64,000 nucleotides of DNA, taken from assembly GCF_002776525.5 (NCBI RefSeq), contig NC_045441.1:87919101-87983100 (forward strand), given 5' to 3'. Below, piece after piece: positions 1-12,140 of the stretch. The position numbers were made by a program, and so were the translations under genes. Positions within the stretch are counted from its first letter, which is position 1. Each line of letters starts with the position of its first letter. The notes under the pieces were generated by a model, which ran no database searches, had not been told where the DNA came from, and worked only from the letters and a program-made list of their open reading frames with translations. Source of the DNA: Piliocolobus tephrosceles. Taxonomy: Eukaryota; Chordata; Mammalia; Primates; Cercopithecidae.

Positions 1-768
1 CAGGAAAGCAACTTGATACTAATGGACTGATTATTTTTAGCTTTGCCAGAGTGCTCAGTTTTGTTCCAAGTCCCGCAGGGAACTGACACTAGAAGGTGTG
101 AGCAACTGAGGGCAGGGGAGGGTCTCTCTTACCACTAAATTTCAAAGTATATTGTAACAAATGTGAAATCTCACTGGAATAACAAACCAGTGTAACATGA
201 TGACTTCAACTCTAAAAAGATGTTACCTCAACACCAGGCTGCTTAGCTGTTCATTTGGAATTTTACAGTTACCTAACATAGGAGAAAGGTGATAATGAGG
301 GTGACTTGGCAAAACAAAGTCCAGGCAGAATGAGCTCCACAAAGGCAAATCAAATGCCAATATTGACCACGTGTTTTGAAAATCAATAAATCAATAACTT
401 TCATGCAAATTACAGGTCGTATGTTTATTTCACTCACTGAACATTTTCACCATGCAGTCATTCATGACCGAGAGGATGCTCTCGGAGATAGACGTATGCT
501 AAGAGGATATTAATTCACTGTTTCATTCTTTATTTTGTAGATCCCACACCTCAACACCTCTATAGATACGGAAATATATCTTAGTTATATCACTATACAT
601 AGGCCTTCTTTTCATACAAGATGATGAAAAAACAAGCAAATTTAGCTGAGAATCTGAGCAAATAAGTGGGAGTAAATTTCTATCTTTATAGAATGTCTCC
701 TCTAAAATACGTATTTTATTTATTTAAACAACATTGCTTGAGGAACCATTTTATGCAAATAATATTTT
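1..768. other. Unique AT-rich sequence, no gene seen
   Basis: No repeat family or coding frame is recognised here. The one visible structure is a short GC-rich hairpin at 468-485: seven-base arms (ccgagag and ctctcgg) closed by a four-base loop. It is too small to call as an RNA gene. Confidence 0.5.
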
Positions 769-1071
769 AAGTTTTTTTTTTTTCTTTGAGACAGAATCTT
801 GCTCTGTAGCCCAGGCTGGAGTACAGTACTGTAACCTCGGCTCACTGCAACTTCTGCCTCCCAGGTTCAAGCGATTCTCCTGCCTCAACCTCCTGAGTAG
901 CTGGGACTACAGGCACCCTCCACCATGCCTAACTAATTTTTTTCTATTTTTAGTAGAGACGCAGTTTCACCATATTGGCCAGGCTGATCTCGAACTCCTG
1001 ACCTTGTGATCCGCCCACCTTGGCCCCCCAAAGTGTTGGGATTACACGTGTGAGCTGCAGCACCCTGCCTA
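769..1071 (-). repeat. Alu SINE (AluS type), antisense
   Basis: A poly-T run is followed by the reverse complement of a full-length dimeric Alu, ending in the reverse of the Alu head near 1071. The middle T-rich linker and both arms are present. The right arm reads 'gaccttgtgatccgcc', an Sp/Sc/Y-type variant, but many other substitutions place it among older S copies. The open frame across it on the plus strand is the usual antisense-Alu frame and not a gene. No clear target duplication. Confidence 0.93.
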
Positions 1072-1653
1072 TTTTGTCCTTTTAAGTGTTGAAATGGTTA
1101 TGTAAACACATGAAGGATGTGTTTTTGAAATCTTTTTTTTTTTTTTTTTTTTCCCGAACACATGGCGTATACGCTACCATACTGCTTTTCATTTTGCAGA
1201 GGAACAACTAGAAGTAAGATAAGTCTCTTTCCTTTAGCACAAGTGTTAAGTGTTGTAAAAGAGGTTAATTAAATACTGGAAAACTGATCAAAATATTATC
1301 TTATTATTTTTTCCTTCAGAACATAGCTAAGAATTATTAATAATGGTAACTATGTCTCTAAGTTACAAGAAATAGCCAACTTAATGTCAGCACCATGAAG
1401 AGCAAAGTATTGATATTGAGCAAGTTTGTTTCTTGCATTAGATTTTCAGCTACAATGTAAAGAATCTGGAATAAATAATTTGTGTTTTGTTTTCTAACTA
1501 TTTTTTTCTACTTTATCATTTTTTGGTTAATGTATCCATTTTAATTGTTGCATCTAAGGAATAAAAGATTTTAATATCTTATTTTTCTAGTTAATAGCAA
1601 TATAATATATTCAGTATTTATAAATGATAGAATTTTATATTTTTTCAGGCACT

Positions 1654-1681
1654 TGAATGCCTACAATGTTGTAGGCATTCA
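1654..1681. repeat. 28-bp near-perfect palindrome
   Basis: Two 13-base arms, tgaatgcctacaa and its exact reverse complement, are separated by only two bases. The surrounding sequence is AT-rich unique DNA. Such a structure could extrude as a cruciform or bind a dimeric protein, but no function is shown. Confidence 0.85.
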
Positions 1682-2704
1682 TGCTATTTGTTGAATGTTG
1701 TTTCAATTAATCACTGTCAGTCTAATTTAATGAAACTAACTTCAAGTTTACTACTCTACTGCATTATTTTCCAGAGTCTACATTGTTGTTTGGCTCTACA
1801 TTTAGACAACTAAGACACATTGAAAAAAAATTCTTAACTTTCTTTACCTTATCTCTAAGTTCTAAGGAAATATAAAACTTTTATGGAAATTGGAAACTAC
1901 TATCATGCATATTGTATCTTTCCTGCAAAACTGAGTTTATTTGTATGTTTTACTAAGATGTGTCTTAATCTAGATTCATGTGAAAACCACAGATTAAGTC
2001 TACTGTGACAACAAAACCAGTCCAAAAAAATTATGCTGAAACATTTTAGGGAGAATTCCAAAAGTTGAGACTATTCTATAGGGAATAGTTTGCTTTGATC
2101 CAAGTGTCTAGAGATGAAAGCAGAAACAAGTGCCACAGGTAATCTGGAGTTCTGTAAGTAAACCCATATTCCTCTACTCATCATCTGTAAGTTAACAATT
2201 TTTTTGCTCAGCACTAGTTACTAACGCTATATTGGAAAAAAAGTAAAGCAAATAGCTGTACCTCTGACTTTCCAACTAAACCACCAGGTTGCTTGTTATG
2301 TGAATTTTCTTTTTAAAAGTCAGCCCTTGAAATTCATTTTGTGATCATATTTTTATGTAAAAGATTTAGGTGAGCTTGTAAAACCTACCCCAATAAAGTC
2401 TGCTCTAACATCTGTATGGCTGCTTTTCTCACTTGAGATTTTCTCAACTGCTAAAAATTTAAGGCACTTCTATCTGTTTCACATGAATTTTTTAACCTTA
2501 AAACAGCAACCCAACAAACCACCACCACTCCAAAAGCAATGAGAAGGAACAGCGCAAGCACTCATCACATTCACAGACACCCTGACACAGAATGAACAAA
2601 CAAACATATAAGCAGGCAGAAACAGCAAACCAACTACAAAAACAGACTCTCTCTAACGATCCATTATTGCTAGGAAATTTCAGGTTGAACATGTATAGTT
2701 TAAA

Positions 2705-2723
2705 ACACACACACACACACACA
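2705..2723. repeat. (CA)n microsatellite, short
   Basis: About nine CA units lie immediately upstream of a GC-rich patch. It is a simple repeat and likely length-variable. Confidence 0.85.
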
Positions 2724-2799
2724 TTCACCAGGGAGTATGAGAGGGGCTGGACCACTCCCCCCTTTCCCAGCCCCTGCACCCCTGGGACCCGGCACTCTT

Positions 2800-2820
2800 G
2801 GGGGTGGGGGGAGAAGGGGG
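2800..2820 (+). other. G-rich tract, candidate G-quadruplex
   Basis: G-runs of 5, 6 and 5 bases occur within 21 bases; splitting the six-base run gives four G-triplets. A further ggg lies near 2784. The tract is unusual against its AT-rich background. Confidence 0.5.
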
Positions 2821-4180
2821 AGCAAGAACTCTGGTGCCTCTAGCCCATCTGAGGCCTTAGTTAGGTAAGAAGAATGATGTCACAGATGTTTCACTGTTTT
2901 TTTCTTCATCCTATTTCCTTCTCTTTTCTTAGGACTTTAAATAGTTTTCTCTCTTTATAGAGTCTCTTCACTTTTTTTAAAAACCTCTAACATTTCTCCA
3001 AAGCTCTGTGATCCCCTAAAATAGAGAGACAATTCTTCTGACTGAATATAAACATTTATTCCTACTGGTCCTTTGTATTTTATCTCCATTTTTACTGTGG
3101 ATGGGGCTTATTTTTTTCTCAGGGTAGAAGCAAGGGTGTCAGGATCATCAGCAGCAGTTGCCATCTCTAGGGATGTATTGAAGAATACTGCCTATTAGTT
3201 AACAGCTTATGATGTGTCTCACGTTCTGCAGAGGAAGCACTCTATATAAATGCCAAATAGTAATAACTCAGCTCTCTTCTTTGGGCTCTGGACCCACCAG
3301 CTCTTACACTTTCGATGGGGAAAAAGAGTCATCTTCCTCATTATGCCTACCTAGAGGATACAGTGTCAAGTGTAAAAACTGCTACAAGGAGGAGTAGTCA
3401 TAAGTATTTCAAAGTGATTTCAAATGTTACTCTGGGAGAGGGAAAAAAAAAGGAGCAGTCTTCAACATATTATCAAAGGAGGGAACTACACAATCTGTAT
3501 AGGGGAGCATATAGTCCTTTTCTTATCTGGGAAACAACCTGTCTTAGGAACAAGACTCACATTCACTTATTTCAAAGTTTGTCTTCACTACCCAAAAAGG
3601 CTTGTCCTAGGTGAAGTTTCTATGTAGTGCTGTTTTTGAAATACAGTTTGCATCTTTTTATTCATTTTTTCATTTAAAATAATAGACTTCTCCAGCAAAG
3701 TTCAGGTCTAGCTCTTTTATTTTCTCTAATCATATCATTTCGTAATTTGATGTTATAGTCAGATAAATCAGAAAGAAACTTATTTCCAAGGCTGAGAGAT
3801 AAGAAAATTGAAAGAGTTAGGATTCTCCCACCTCTTAGTAGGTGAGACCGAAAGCCATTGTTGCAGTGATGGAAAACACACAGCCACGGAGGGTTTGGAA
3901 CTGATTCAGATCTCCAACAAGATCCTGACTTACGTGCGGCTCAGGGATCTGGTCTTTTGCTCAATAAAGGTATGGAAAATAGAACAATAAAGGTATGGAA
4001 AAACAATATTTGTCTTTTTTAATTTTCTTAATTTAAAATTTTACTCTTAGAATCAATGTTTAGTATTATTTCTACAATTTTGAGGCTCCTAGTCATTATT
4101 TAAAATGTTTTTGTTAGTTTCTGTGCAGTCTGATTAATCAGATATTTATATTTAACTGTTTCATATAAATTAAAATATTT

Positions 4181-4490
4181 AGGGCAGGAGTGGTGGCTCA
4201 TGCCTGTAATCCCAACACTTTGGGAGGCCGAGGAGGGTGGATAACTAGAGGTCAGCAGTCGGAGTCCAGCCTGGCTAATGTGGTGAAACCTTGTCTCTAC
4301 TAAAAATACAAAAATTAGCCAGGTGTGGTGGTGCACACCTGTAATTCCAGCTACTCAGGAGGCAAGAGAATCACTTGAACCGGGGAGGCAGAGGTTGCAA
4401 TGAGCCGAGAGTGCACAACTGCACTCCAGACTGGGCAACAGAGTGAGAGTCAATCACAAATAATAATAAAATAATAATAATACAAAACTA
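4181..4490 (+). repeat. Alu SINE (AluS type), sense
   Basis: A full-length sense Alu starts with a degraded head (gggcaggagtggtggctca) and ends in an A-rich tail that has evolved into (AAT)n. Both arms and the internal A-rich linker are visible. Moderate divergence suggests an AluS copy. Confidence 0.93.
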
Positions 4491-4682
4491 TGGAGTATAT
4501 AATATTTATCTATAGATGGCATTTTAATATTTCCCAATTCTTTGTTCCTGTGAATAATTTTATTCATTGTAAAGTTATAAATATAGAGAATAAAAAAGTG
4601 ACTAAACACAAAAATTTATAGTAAAACCTTCAGAGGAAATAACAAGAAAGGAAACTAACACTTAAGAAGTATGTAGGTTTCA

Positions 4683-4728
<46 letters not shown>

Positions 4729-7700
4729 ATTTATTTTTTCCCATTAGGCCCAAACAATACTTCTCTGAAGCAAATTTTATATACGGTATTCCAAAGAGAT
4801 TAAGTACATTGTAGAATTTCTTATCTAGATCTAGTGGCAGAGCTGTAATTTACACCTAGACCTAATTCCAGAATTGAGTTTTATAACACCAAATATATAG
4901 TACCATTTTTACTGCCACTAATGCTGTCACATGACTATCTCTCTAAACTAATAGCAGTATTAAAAACTGTTGTTAATTATATCATCTGCCACTTTGGCAG
5001 GTAAATACTACTTCTTAAATGTCAATGTTTCCTTTTGTGTGAAGTTTATTTTTCCCTATCATAAGCTACTGATATGATTCTATCGATAGCTTTGGTTTAG
5101 TGGGATTATGTTCTTCTGAAATAATGCAGTAAATTATGTAATGCTAACAGTTTAAGAGCAGGATATTGTTTTCCGATTGAGTTCCTCTTATATGATCCTG
5201 TGTGGCATATAAGTTTACTTTTAACAGAAGATTTTATTTAGTTCTAAAATATTTAAAGGTATGTTGAAATTTGACAAACATTTAACACTGTATCTGATAG
5301 AAATGTGGTGATATGTTTTAGCTGAAAAACAGAAAGAAAGACACACAAAATACAGATTGAAAGATGGAACAAGCATTGGGAGCTTCATCATACAAATATA
5401 ATACACATAAAACAATACAAAGCACTGATACGTTTTAGCCTATGTGTCTAATAAGGAAGATGTTAGTTAAGCTCTCCTTGCAATTTAAGATCTACTTCTT
5501 TACCTCAGCTTCTCCTTGTCCCAACCCACATCCCATGAAAGACCAAAGTCCTCCTCAAAATTTCTGCGTGTTTCTGAAGCATGTGTTCGAGTAGGGGAGT
5601 GGGAAAATATAACTCATGTTTGTCATTGTAACTCTTGACTCCAACCTAACTTTTCCTCAGTTCATGAACAATATTATCATTTTTCTCTTTTACTTATATG
5701 AACATGTAATCACATACACTCATGCATGCCTTCTTTTCTATTATAGCCATATATATTAGCATTTTATTATAGACTGGACACTCATTTTAGGTTAACTAAT
5801 CCTTAGAGATATATACTATTTATTTATTGAGTTAGTCTCTTAAAACTGTATTAAATGTGGTTAATGATCAGTGTCAGGTCAATTCAATTAATAATAATTA
5901 TGGGCATTAACCTAAGATACCAAAAGAAAAAAAAAAAAAAAAACCTGAAAGTCAGATGATTTGAAGATCCACAAATCCTAATGTGCTTTTTACAATTAGA
6001 AGCAGCAAATTTGTATTGGAATAAGGGATCTAAAAAAAGATTTCCCCAGCCAGCCTTATGTATAAAAGTATGTTTCCCTAGAAACCAGGAAAAATATGCA
6101 TAGAAATATGGATGGTTTAGACTGTTTCTTTTTGGTTGGGGGAATTGGGGATTTTGTTGCACTCTAGCAATTCCAGGTCTAGATTTCATAACGCTTTCAT
6201 TCTCTGTTTCTCTCATGAGGATATAAAGCCATTGGGATAGGTTGCTAACACAATTTCTATTTTTATCCCTGAAAAACCTGGTATTATTGTCTCACAAATC
6301 TAAGGTTTGCTTTTTTAACATCACTGTAAATTTCAAGGTCTTTTGATTCTTCCCGCATAGACGTGTTTATTTATGCCATAGAAAGACAAGATGTATTGCA
6401 TTAAGCAACATTTCCAACATTTCATTAAAAATCTTGCACTGAAAAAATATCCTTGAATGTGTCTCCTTTAGGGATGTCCTTATGTCCTTTTAAAGCTTTA
6501 TATATCTGTTTAATAAGTGAAATATAAATATAATGAATCAGAAAAATTGTTAGCCTTTTAAAATGATAGTGAGTCAAGCAGTCACTCTGATCGCTAACCA
6601 GAAAAACTGTTGGGGGTGTGGGAACCAACAACATAGTTTATATCAGTTCACCTGCAAGGCTACTCATAAGCATTAATACTTATGATCCAGGACAGAAAAG
6701 AAACATTATAGAAGATGGGGGAAAATGACTTAGTCTGTGTTTAATAGGCTTCAAAAAGCAGTCTATTTGTGTATTGCTGGTTATGAACCTCAAAGTTTTT
6801 GCTGGAATACATAATTAAAACATCCTAATTTCCTATTTCAGTGTATTTGCCTTTTGGAAAGCCTATTAAAATAGGCCCATCTCTCTTTTTTTTCCTGTCC
6901 ACTATCAGTGTTCCCATCTTTACTGGTTGAAAGCCAGTAGATAATCATAATCTATTTTTCCTTCTGACCCAAATAAGTTTACATGTGAAATCCAATTATT
7001 TTAAAAAGATGTCAAGTACAGTCTATAAAGAGAAAGAATTAAAATCTTAGGCAGCCTAATGTGTGAATGGGGACGGGTTGAGCTGGGCCTGCTTTTATTC
7101 TTTTAGAGTATTCTTCTAGAGCTAATGCTAAGGATTATTGCTAAAAGATAAGTGTTAAAAAAAAAAAAAAAGATAATTGGAGAGGAGTTCTGGGATTTGT
7201 GTGTATAAACCTTGCTATGTACCACAAGTTAGTAACTATTAGCCATGATCTGTATATGAGCTTTATGTTTTTAGCATCAACTGACAGTCACAGTCTTACA
7301 TTCATGATGCTTTAAGTTAAACCATTAGGGCATGGCAAAGATAAGACCCATCCACAAAGGCACAGTCTGTACTCTCCCATCTTCTCACCTTCCAGAATTT
7401 TTTTTTATCAATTTGTTTGTTTTTGCAATGTTTTACGACTGTTACTGTCTTCCTCTGTTCACAGGATCATATATGTCTCCAGAAATACTTCATCACACAG
7501 CTTAGTTCAAATCTGGAATAAAATATATTTTTGATTAGGAAGATAAATTTGACCAAATTAATAGAAATAAAAATGAAGTTTGTTAAGAATATTGTTTTGA
7601 AGGAAAACACTTCTCCTTATTTAATTCTGACATTGAAACTTCTGATAATGGAAACAAAAGAGCTTTTGTGAATTCTTTAAAATTATAAATATAGTAGAAT

Positions 7701-9854
7701 CCCAGACACTTAAGAAATCTCCTAACAAGTTTTCTCTCCTTTTCATTCTTTGTTAGATTATCTACTAATAAATTTAGTAATTGGTGAATACATATTCCCT
7801 GTACTAATGATAGAACTGATAAAAGCATTTCCAAATTAATTTTTGTTTAAAATATTTAATGTTTTTGTTTCATTTTATCCATTTTATTTCATTAACAACT
7901 AAAAAAACTAATACCACGTAAACATTATTTTATATTATGTTAAACGTTTACACTTTTCTAACATTTGTATTCTTCATGAATAGGACAAACTATCAACATG
8001 ATTTGGAACTAAAATTCATTATTCTCACTATATGTAAGAACTCCTTACCTCTTGGCAATTACAATAGATTTATCACCAAGACATCTCATTTTACATTAAC
8101 AATTAAACCATTTTGTAAAGGGGAGTAAATTGTAGGTGAGAAATAATAGAAATTGATCCATGTAATTCTTATATTCATTAGAAGGATGATTTTACTTTCT
8201 TCAAAAGCATTTTTTGCATATACTTCATTAAGCACGTGTAGACAATGATTTAGGTTAACACAAAAATCTTAATGATCGTAAGTCACCATGGAAAAAGCAC
8301 AAAAATATGCCTTATGTTTTGGAACACAAAAGAAGGAAGTAACTCAACCTGCACTTTATTATTTTGTATCAGATGCAAAGCTTTCTCTAAACTTTAAATC
8401 CAAGTGAAAGCAGCTGCTAGAAAAATATCATTACACTATACCTTAAGCTACAAAAACCAATTTAATGGTGACATTTTATTTTGTTCAGATGGTCTGCTCT
8501 TTTCTTCTGTTTAAACTAGTAAAAGTTGTGGAAACTATATCTGGATGAAATCACTGGAAGGTGAAGGTCCATGACTAAAAACATTCTTGAAAGCTTATAC
8601 AGAGTTACAGTTGAATGGGATAGTGGTACTAACAAGAGCGAAGGTCTCCCAAAGACAGGAAGTAATATTACATCATTTAGCTATTCATATGCATAATCAC
8701 ACATTCTCTTTCCCAGAAAGGAATAGACAGTTTATCATTCAAAAATATCAAAACATAAGACATGGACAGTACTTTTAAAACACATGTGGCATGCTTTTCA
8801 GTTCAGCCTGTTCTTATTTTATAAATGAAATAATCAATTTTCTATCCTCAGCAGATACAAAATTTTCTTTGCATTTCCACCATTTTATTTACTTTTCCTG
8901 AAATAAAATAAAAAAGAGAAAATCACCTATGCTTTTACTATATGTGGTTACCTATATAACCACAAGCAAAACTTGAAAACTAAAATTTAACACTAAGATT
9001 GACCTAGCTGTTATGAAATAAGAGCATTTTACTAAAGAGAATCATTTTTCTAAAAAAAAGAAAATGAAAACTATTCTTGATATAAATCTAATACTTATAA
9101 ATCTTTATTAGAAAAACTTGGGAATCAGATTGTTTAGCACAAATTTATACTGAACATGAAGGTAAGAAATCTCTTTGTCTCACACCTGTTTTTAATTCAT
9201 TCTTCTTGACTGATATTAACATGAGTTCCTTAGTTTACTCATTCAGAATTTATACATTAGCTCTAAAGGGGACTCGTGGTAAAAGTCATAGATAACAAAA
9301 ACCATTGACTTTAATAGTTGATAACAACAAGGAGAAGGAGCAGTCCAAGTTAATGTTGTTGGTGCAACTAGTGTGACAGAAGTATTAAAAAAAGACCAAA
9401 AGTTTATGGCATCTAAGAACCTCGCAAAGTGCTTTTGTAATGACCTTAAATGCAGTAAACTAGGCACCTGCTATGGATTGTAGTTATAACCTTTACATAA
9501 ATAAGACCATCTTACCACTTAGGAATGAGTCCCAGGTGGTACTGGCACAGCCTGGTCACATCTGCTAGGTCTTAGGAAGATAGGAAAAAGGGCTCTGCAT
9601 ACTGGCATTGTACCACATGATTTTGCACAATGAAAACTTTGCACAAATAAGAAATTCAAAATATCCCAAAATGTGGGGGAAGAGAGTGCTCCAATTTAAA
9701 AATACAGTATTGGGTTCTACCAACAAATAACTTTTTCTCCCTGGTTTTAAATTTTCCAGACTCTTCAATGAGTTTGTTGGACTAAATTATTTCCAAGGAT
9801 TTACTCTCTAGAATTTTTAGCAGCATTTAATCTCATTAGTGGGAACCTACATAC
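4491..9854. other. Unique AT-rich sequence, nearly repeat-free
   Basis: Apart from the (CA)n at 4681-4728 and short A-runs (17 A at 5927-5943, about 15 A near 7158), I recognise no Alu, L1, LTR or DNA transposon in more than five kilobases. Many short frames occur on both strands (for example 5884-6216 and 7583-7834), but they are A/T-codon rich, overlap one another and show no domain. No gene is called. Confidence 0.45.
4681..4728. repeat. (CA)n microsatellite, about 24 units
   Basis: An almost pure CA/AC run is interrupted only by one 'ata' near its left end. Runs of this length are usually polymorphic. Confidence 0.97.
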
Positions 9855-10284
9855 AGTCTATCACTTACTCATTCAACAAAAATTTTTCTTCGTAGGGCTT
9901 GATAAATAAAAACATTCTCTGCCTTGAGCCCAAAGTTATAGCAGGCAAGACAGAAATGTAAATAGAGTATTAGAAAATATGAAAATACTATAATCATGTT
10001 ATACACATACATGTTGAAGGAAATGCTTTAAGTCTTTTGGTGAGGTTAAGAAAGTAGCTGTCTTGAACAAGAATTCATTAGGTATTTTATATCAAAAAAA
10101 TAGAATAAAATAAAAAAAGGAAGGCTGTTTCCGGTAGAGAAAATGGTCTGTGTGAAGGCAGGAGGTGAGGAAAGTTTGGTAAATGGAAAGAGTTCTTAGA
10201 AAGTCAATGATGTTGGGATGCATTGAAAACAGGAAAATAGCTTTAAAAGTAGACAGAGGCAATATCATAAAAGAAATTGGATAG
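9855..10284 (-). repeat. L2 LINE relic, antisense
   Basis: The start 'cttactcattcaacaaaa' matches the reverse complement of the L2 3' end. It is followed by a degenerate version of the usual antisense L2 string, including 'aacattctctgccttgagc' (consensus 'atccctgccctcatggagc'). The later stretch with 'gtgtgaaggcaggaggtgagg' also fits. Old and strongly diverged; boundaries are approximate. Confidence 0.55.
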
Positions 10285-10810
10285 GAAGTCATAGTCCAGT
10301 GTTTAGGGTTATGGATTCAGAGTCCGGTGCCTGGAATTGATTTTTTTTTTTTTTTTTTTTTAAGCCAGAGTCTCACTGTGTCACCCAGGGTGGAGTGCAG
10401 TGGCGTGCTCTCAGCTCCCTGCAATCTCCGCCTCCCAGGTTCAAGCAATTCTCCTGCCTCAGCCTCCCGAGTAGCTGGGACTACAGGTGTGCACCAACAT
10501 ATCCAGCTAATGTTTTGTATGTTTAGTAGAGATGGGGTTTCACCATGTTCGTCAGGATGGTCTCGATCTCCTGACCTCGTGATCCACCCTGCCTTGGCCT
10601 TCCAAAGTGCTGGGATTACAGGCATGAGCCACTGTGCCCGGCCCTGGAATTGATTTCCACTTTAGTCATTTATGAGGTCTACAACTTAGGAAAATATATT
10701 TAATTCATCTTAACCTCAGTTTCCACAAGTGCATAAAGATGATTAGATTTGTTTCTCTTATGGGGTTGTGCTAAAGAGTAAATCAGATCATGCATACTGA
10801 TATTGAAACT
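10285..10810 (+). repeat. MIR SINE split by an Alu
   Basis: The left piece (to 10330) reads 'catagtccagtgtttaggg...gtgcctgg', the MIR head after the tRNA-like part. The right piece (from 10654) has 'ttaacctcagtttccaca' and 'atggggttgtgctaaagag', which match the MIR core and tail ('cctcagtttcctcatctg', 'atagggttgttgtgagg'). The Alu between them carries a clean target duplication, so MIR was there first. Confidence 0.72.
10341..10643 (-). repeat. Alu SINE (AluS/Y), antisense, inserted in MIR
   Basis: A poly-T head is followed by a complete reverse-complement Alu. The 10-bp target duplication ctggaattga is seen at 10331-10340 and again at 10644-10653. Frames on both strands across it are shadows of the Alu. 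Confidence 0.96.
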
Positions 10811-11410
10811 TCAACTAAATACCAAAATCCCGAAAAAGTTAAATTTAAAATTGACAAACTGAATCATCACATGCAGATGTATGAGGGAAATTTCTGAACA
10901 CCAATAATCCAGTTTGAAACTATTTATGGGCTGAGAGAGAAGACTGAGGAGGAGAGTTTATGAAGAACTTTCTTTGAAAAGAGTAGTTACCAACCTGTAG
11001 GCATCTATTCCTATTAAAGTGAGGGATAAAGTGGTGCTACCTCTATCACCTCAAGCTCACAAAGGGAAACTACAGGTAGGAGAAGATCCCAGCTGGCGAC
11101 TCACTCACAAAGTTGCCCCATTAGAAACAATCAACTGCTAGCTTCTTCCAGGTCTAGAGTACCATCTAATCTTCCAGCCTGAGGTTGGCCTGTGCAGTCA
11201 TATGGGAGAAGATTTGATGATAAGTCAGGTTCATCTTGGATGGAGACTTACATTCTAATACAAAATTGAGGCTGTGTTTTCAGATTTCAGAGATCATAGA
11301 GCTATCTCTTACTCAAGAAAGAGCAGAGAGTTAATAGGCCTGCTAGAATTTGCTTCCATGGATAGGGAAACATAATCTTCATTTAAAAATGTTTTTGAAA
11401 AGTAGTTGGA

Positions 11411-11734
11411 GGCCTGGTACAGTGGCTCACACCTGTAATCCCAACACTTTGGGAGGCTGAGGCAGGTGGATCACCCGAGGTCAGGAGTTCGAGACCAGCC
11501 TGGCCAACGTGGCGAAACCCCGTCTCTACTAAAAATACAAAAATTAACCAGGTGTGGTGGTGGGTGCCTGTAATCACAGCTACTCAGGAGCCTGAGGCAG
11601 GAGAATCACCTGAACCAGGGAGGCGGAGGTTGCAGTGAGCCAAGATCTGCCACTGAACTCCAGCCTGGGAGACAAGAACAAAACTCTGTCTCAAACAAAA
11701 ACAAACAAACAAAAAACCTAACAACAACAAAAAA
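11411..11734 (+). repeat. Alu SINE (AluS type), sense
   Basis: A full-length sense Alu with an (AAAC)n-like tail. It is bounded by the 14-bp duplication gaaaagtagttgga at 11397-11410 and 11735-11748, identical on both sides. The right arm contains 'gaactccagcctgggagac'. Confidence 0.96.
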
Positions 11735-11799
11735 GAAAAGTAGTTGGAGACAAAAACTAAGTTGCATTTTGATTACATCACAGACTAACTTGTTGCAAA

Positions 11800-12140
11800 T
11801 ACTGGATTCACATTAAAACAACAAAAATGTGATTGGCATGGAGTGAGTGATGAATACCTGAGATGTCAGCTATGTCAAACTGTGAAGTGTGTCCTGGATA
11901 AATTGTGAAGCCATTATAAGGAAATAAAATTGATCAGCTTCATATAGAAGATAGTTTTGAGATAAAGTTGGGATAAATATATTGGGGAAGAGGAGGAAAT
12001 TAGAGGCAAGAAGCTCTTCAGGAAGCTATATAATACCCTCCAAAGAAATATTGATGCTTATCATGAAGGCAGTAAATAGCCAAAATGAGTAGAGTAGATT
12101 TGGTAAATATTTAGAAGGTAGAATATAGGGCCCGAGGATG
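11800..12140 (-). repeat. L2 LINE relic, antisense (5' of the 3' end)
   Basis: The run 'gtgaagccattataagg', then 'ttgatcagcttc', 'agatagttttgag' and 'tttggtaaatatttagaagg' follows the order of the antisense L2 region upstream of its 3' terminus (consensus strings like 'gggaagccattggaggg' and 'ttttgaaggtagag'). It may be a continuation of the L2 at 9855-10284. Highly diverged. Confidence 0.45.

Larger units (their letters stand above)
1072..4180. other. Mostly unique sequence with a local GC-rich patch
   Basis: No recognisable gene. It holds a 19-base poly-T run near 1134-1152, a 28-bp palindrome at 1654-1681, a polyadenylation-like aataaa at about 2391, a (CA)n of about 19 bases at 2705-2723, and a GC-rich patch at 2730-2850 with several G-runs. 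At 3962-4002 a 23-base unit containing 'aataaaggtatgg' occurs twice in tandem. The short frames here (for example 3209-3397 and 3315-3614) lack recognisable domains or splice context, so I do not call them genes. Confidence 0.45.

Noticed and set aside
734..1009. Frames with 'VAQAGVQ' and 'LSSWDYR' motifs here and in many other places
   Set aside because: These motifs are the standard translation of antisense Alu sequence and not a gene family.
1134..1152. Poly-T run as the tail of an antisense processed pseudogene
   Set aside because: The sequence to its right matches no gene I know and there is no target duplication.
2498..2843. Overlapping frames on both strands at the GC-rich patch
   Set aside because: No domain, no homologue I can recognise, and the (CA)n encodes a repeat run; kept only as a GC-rich patch.
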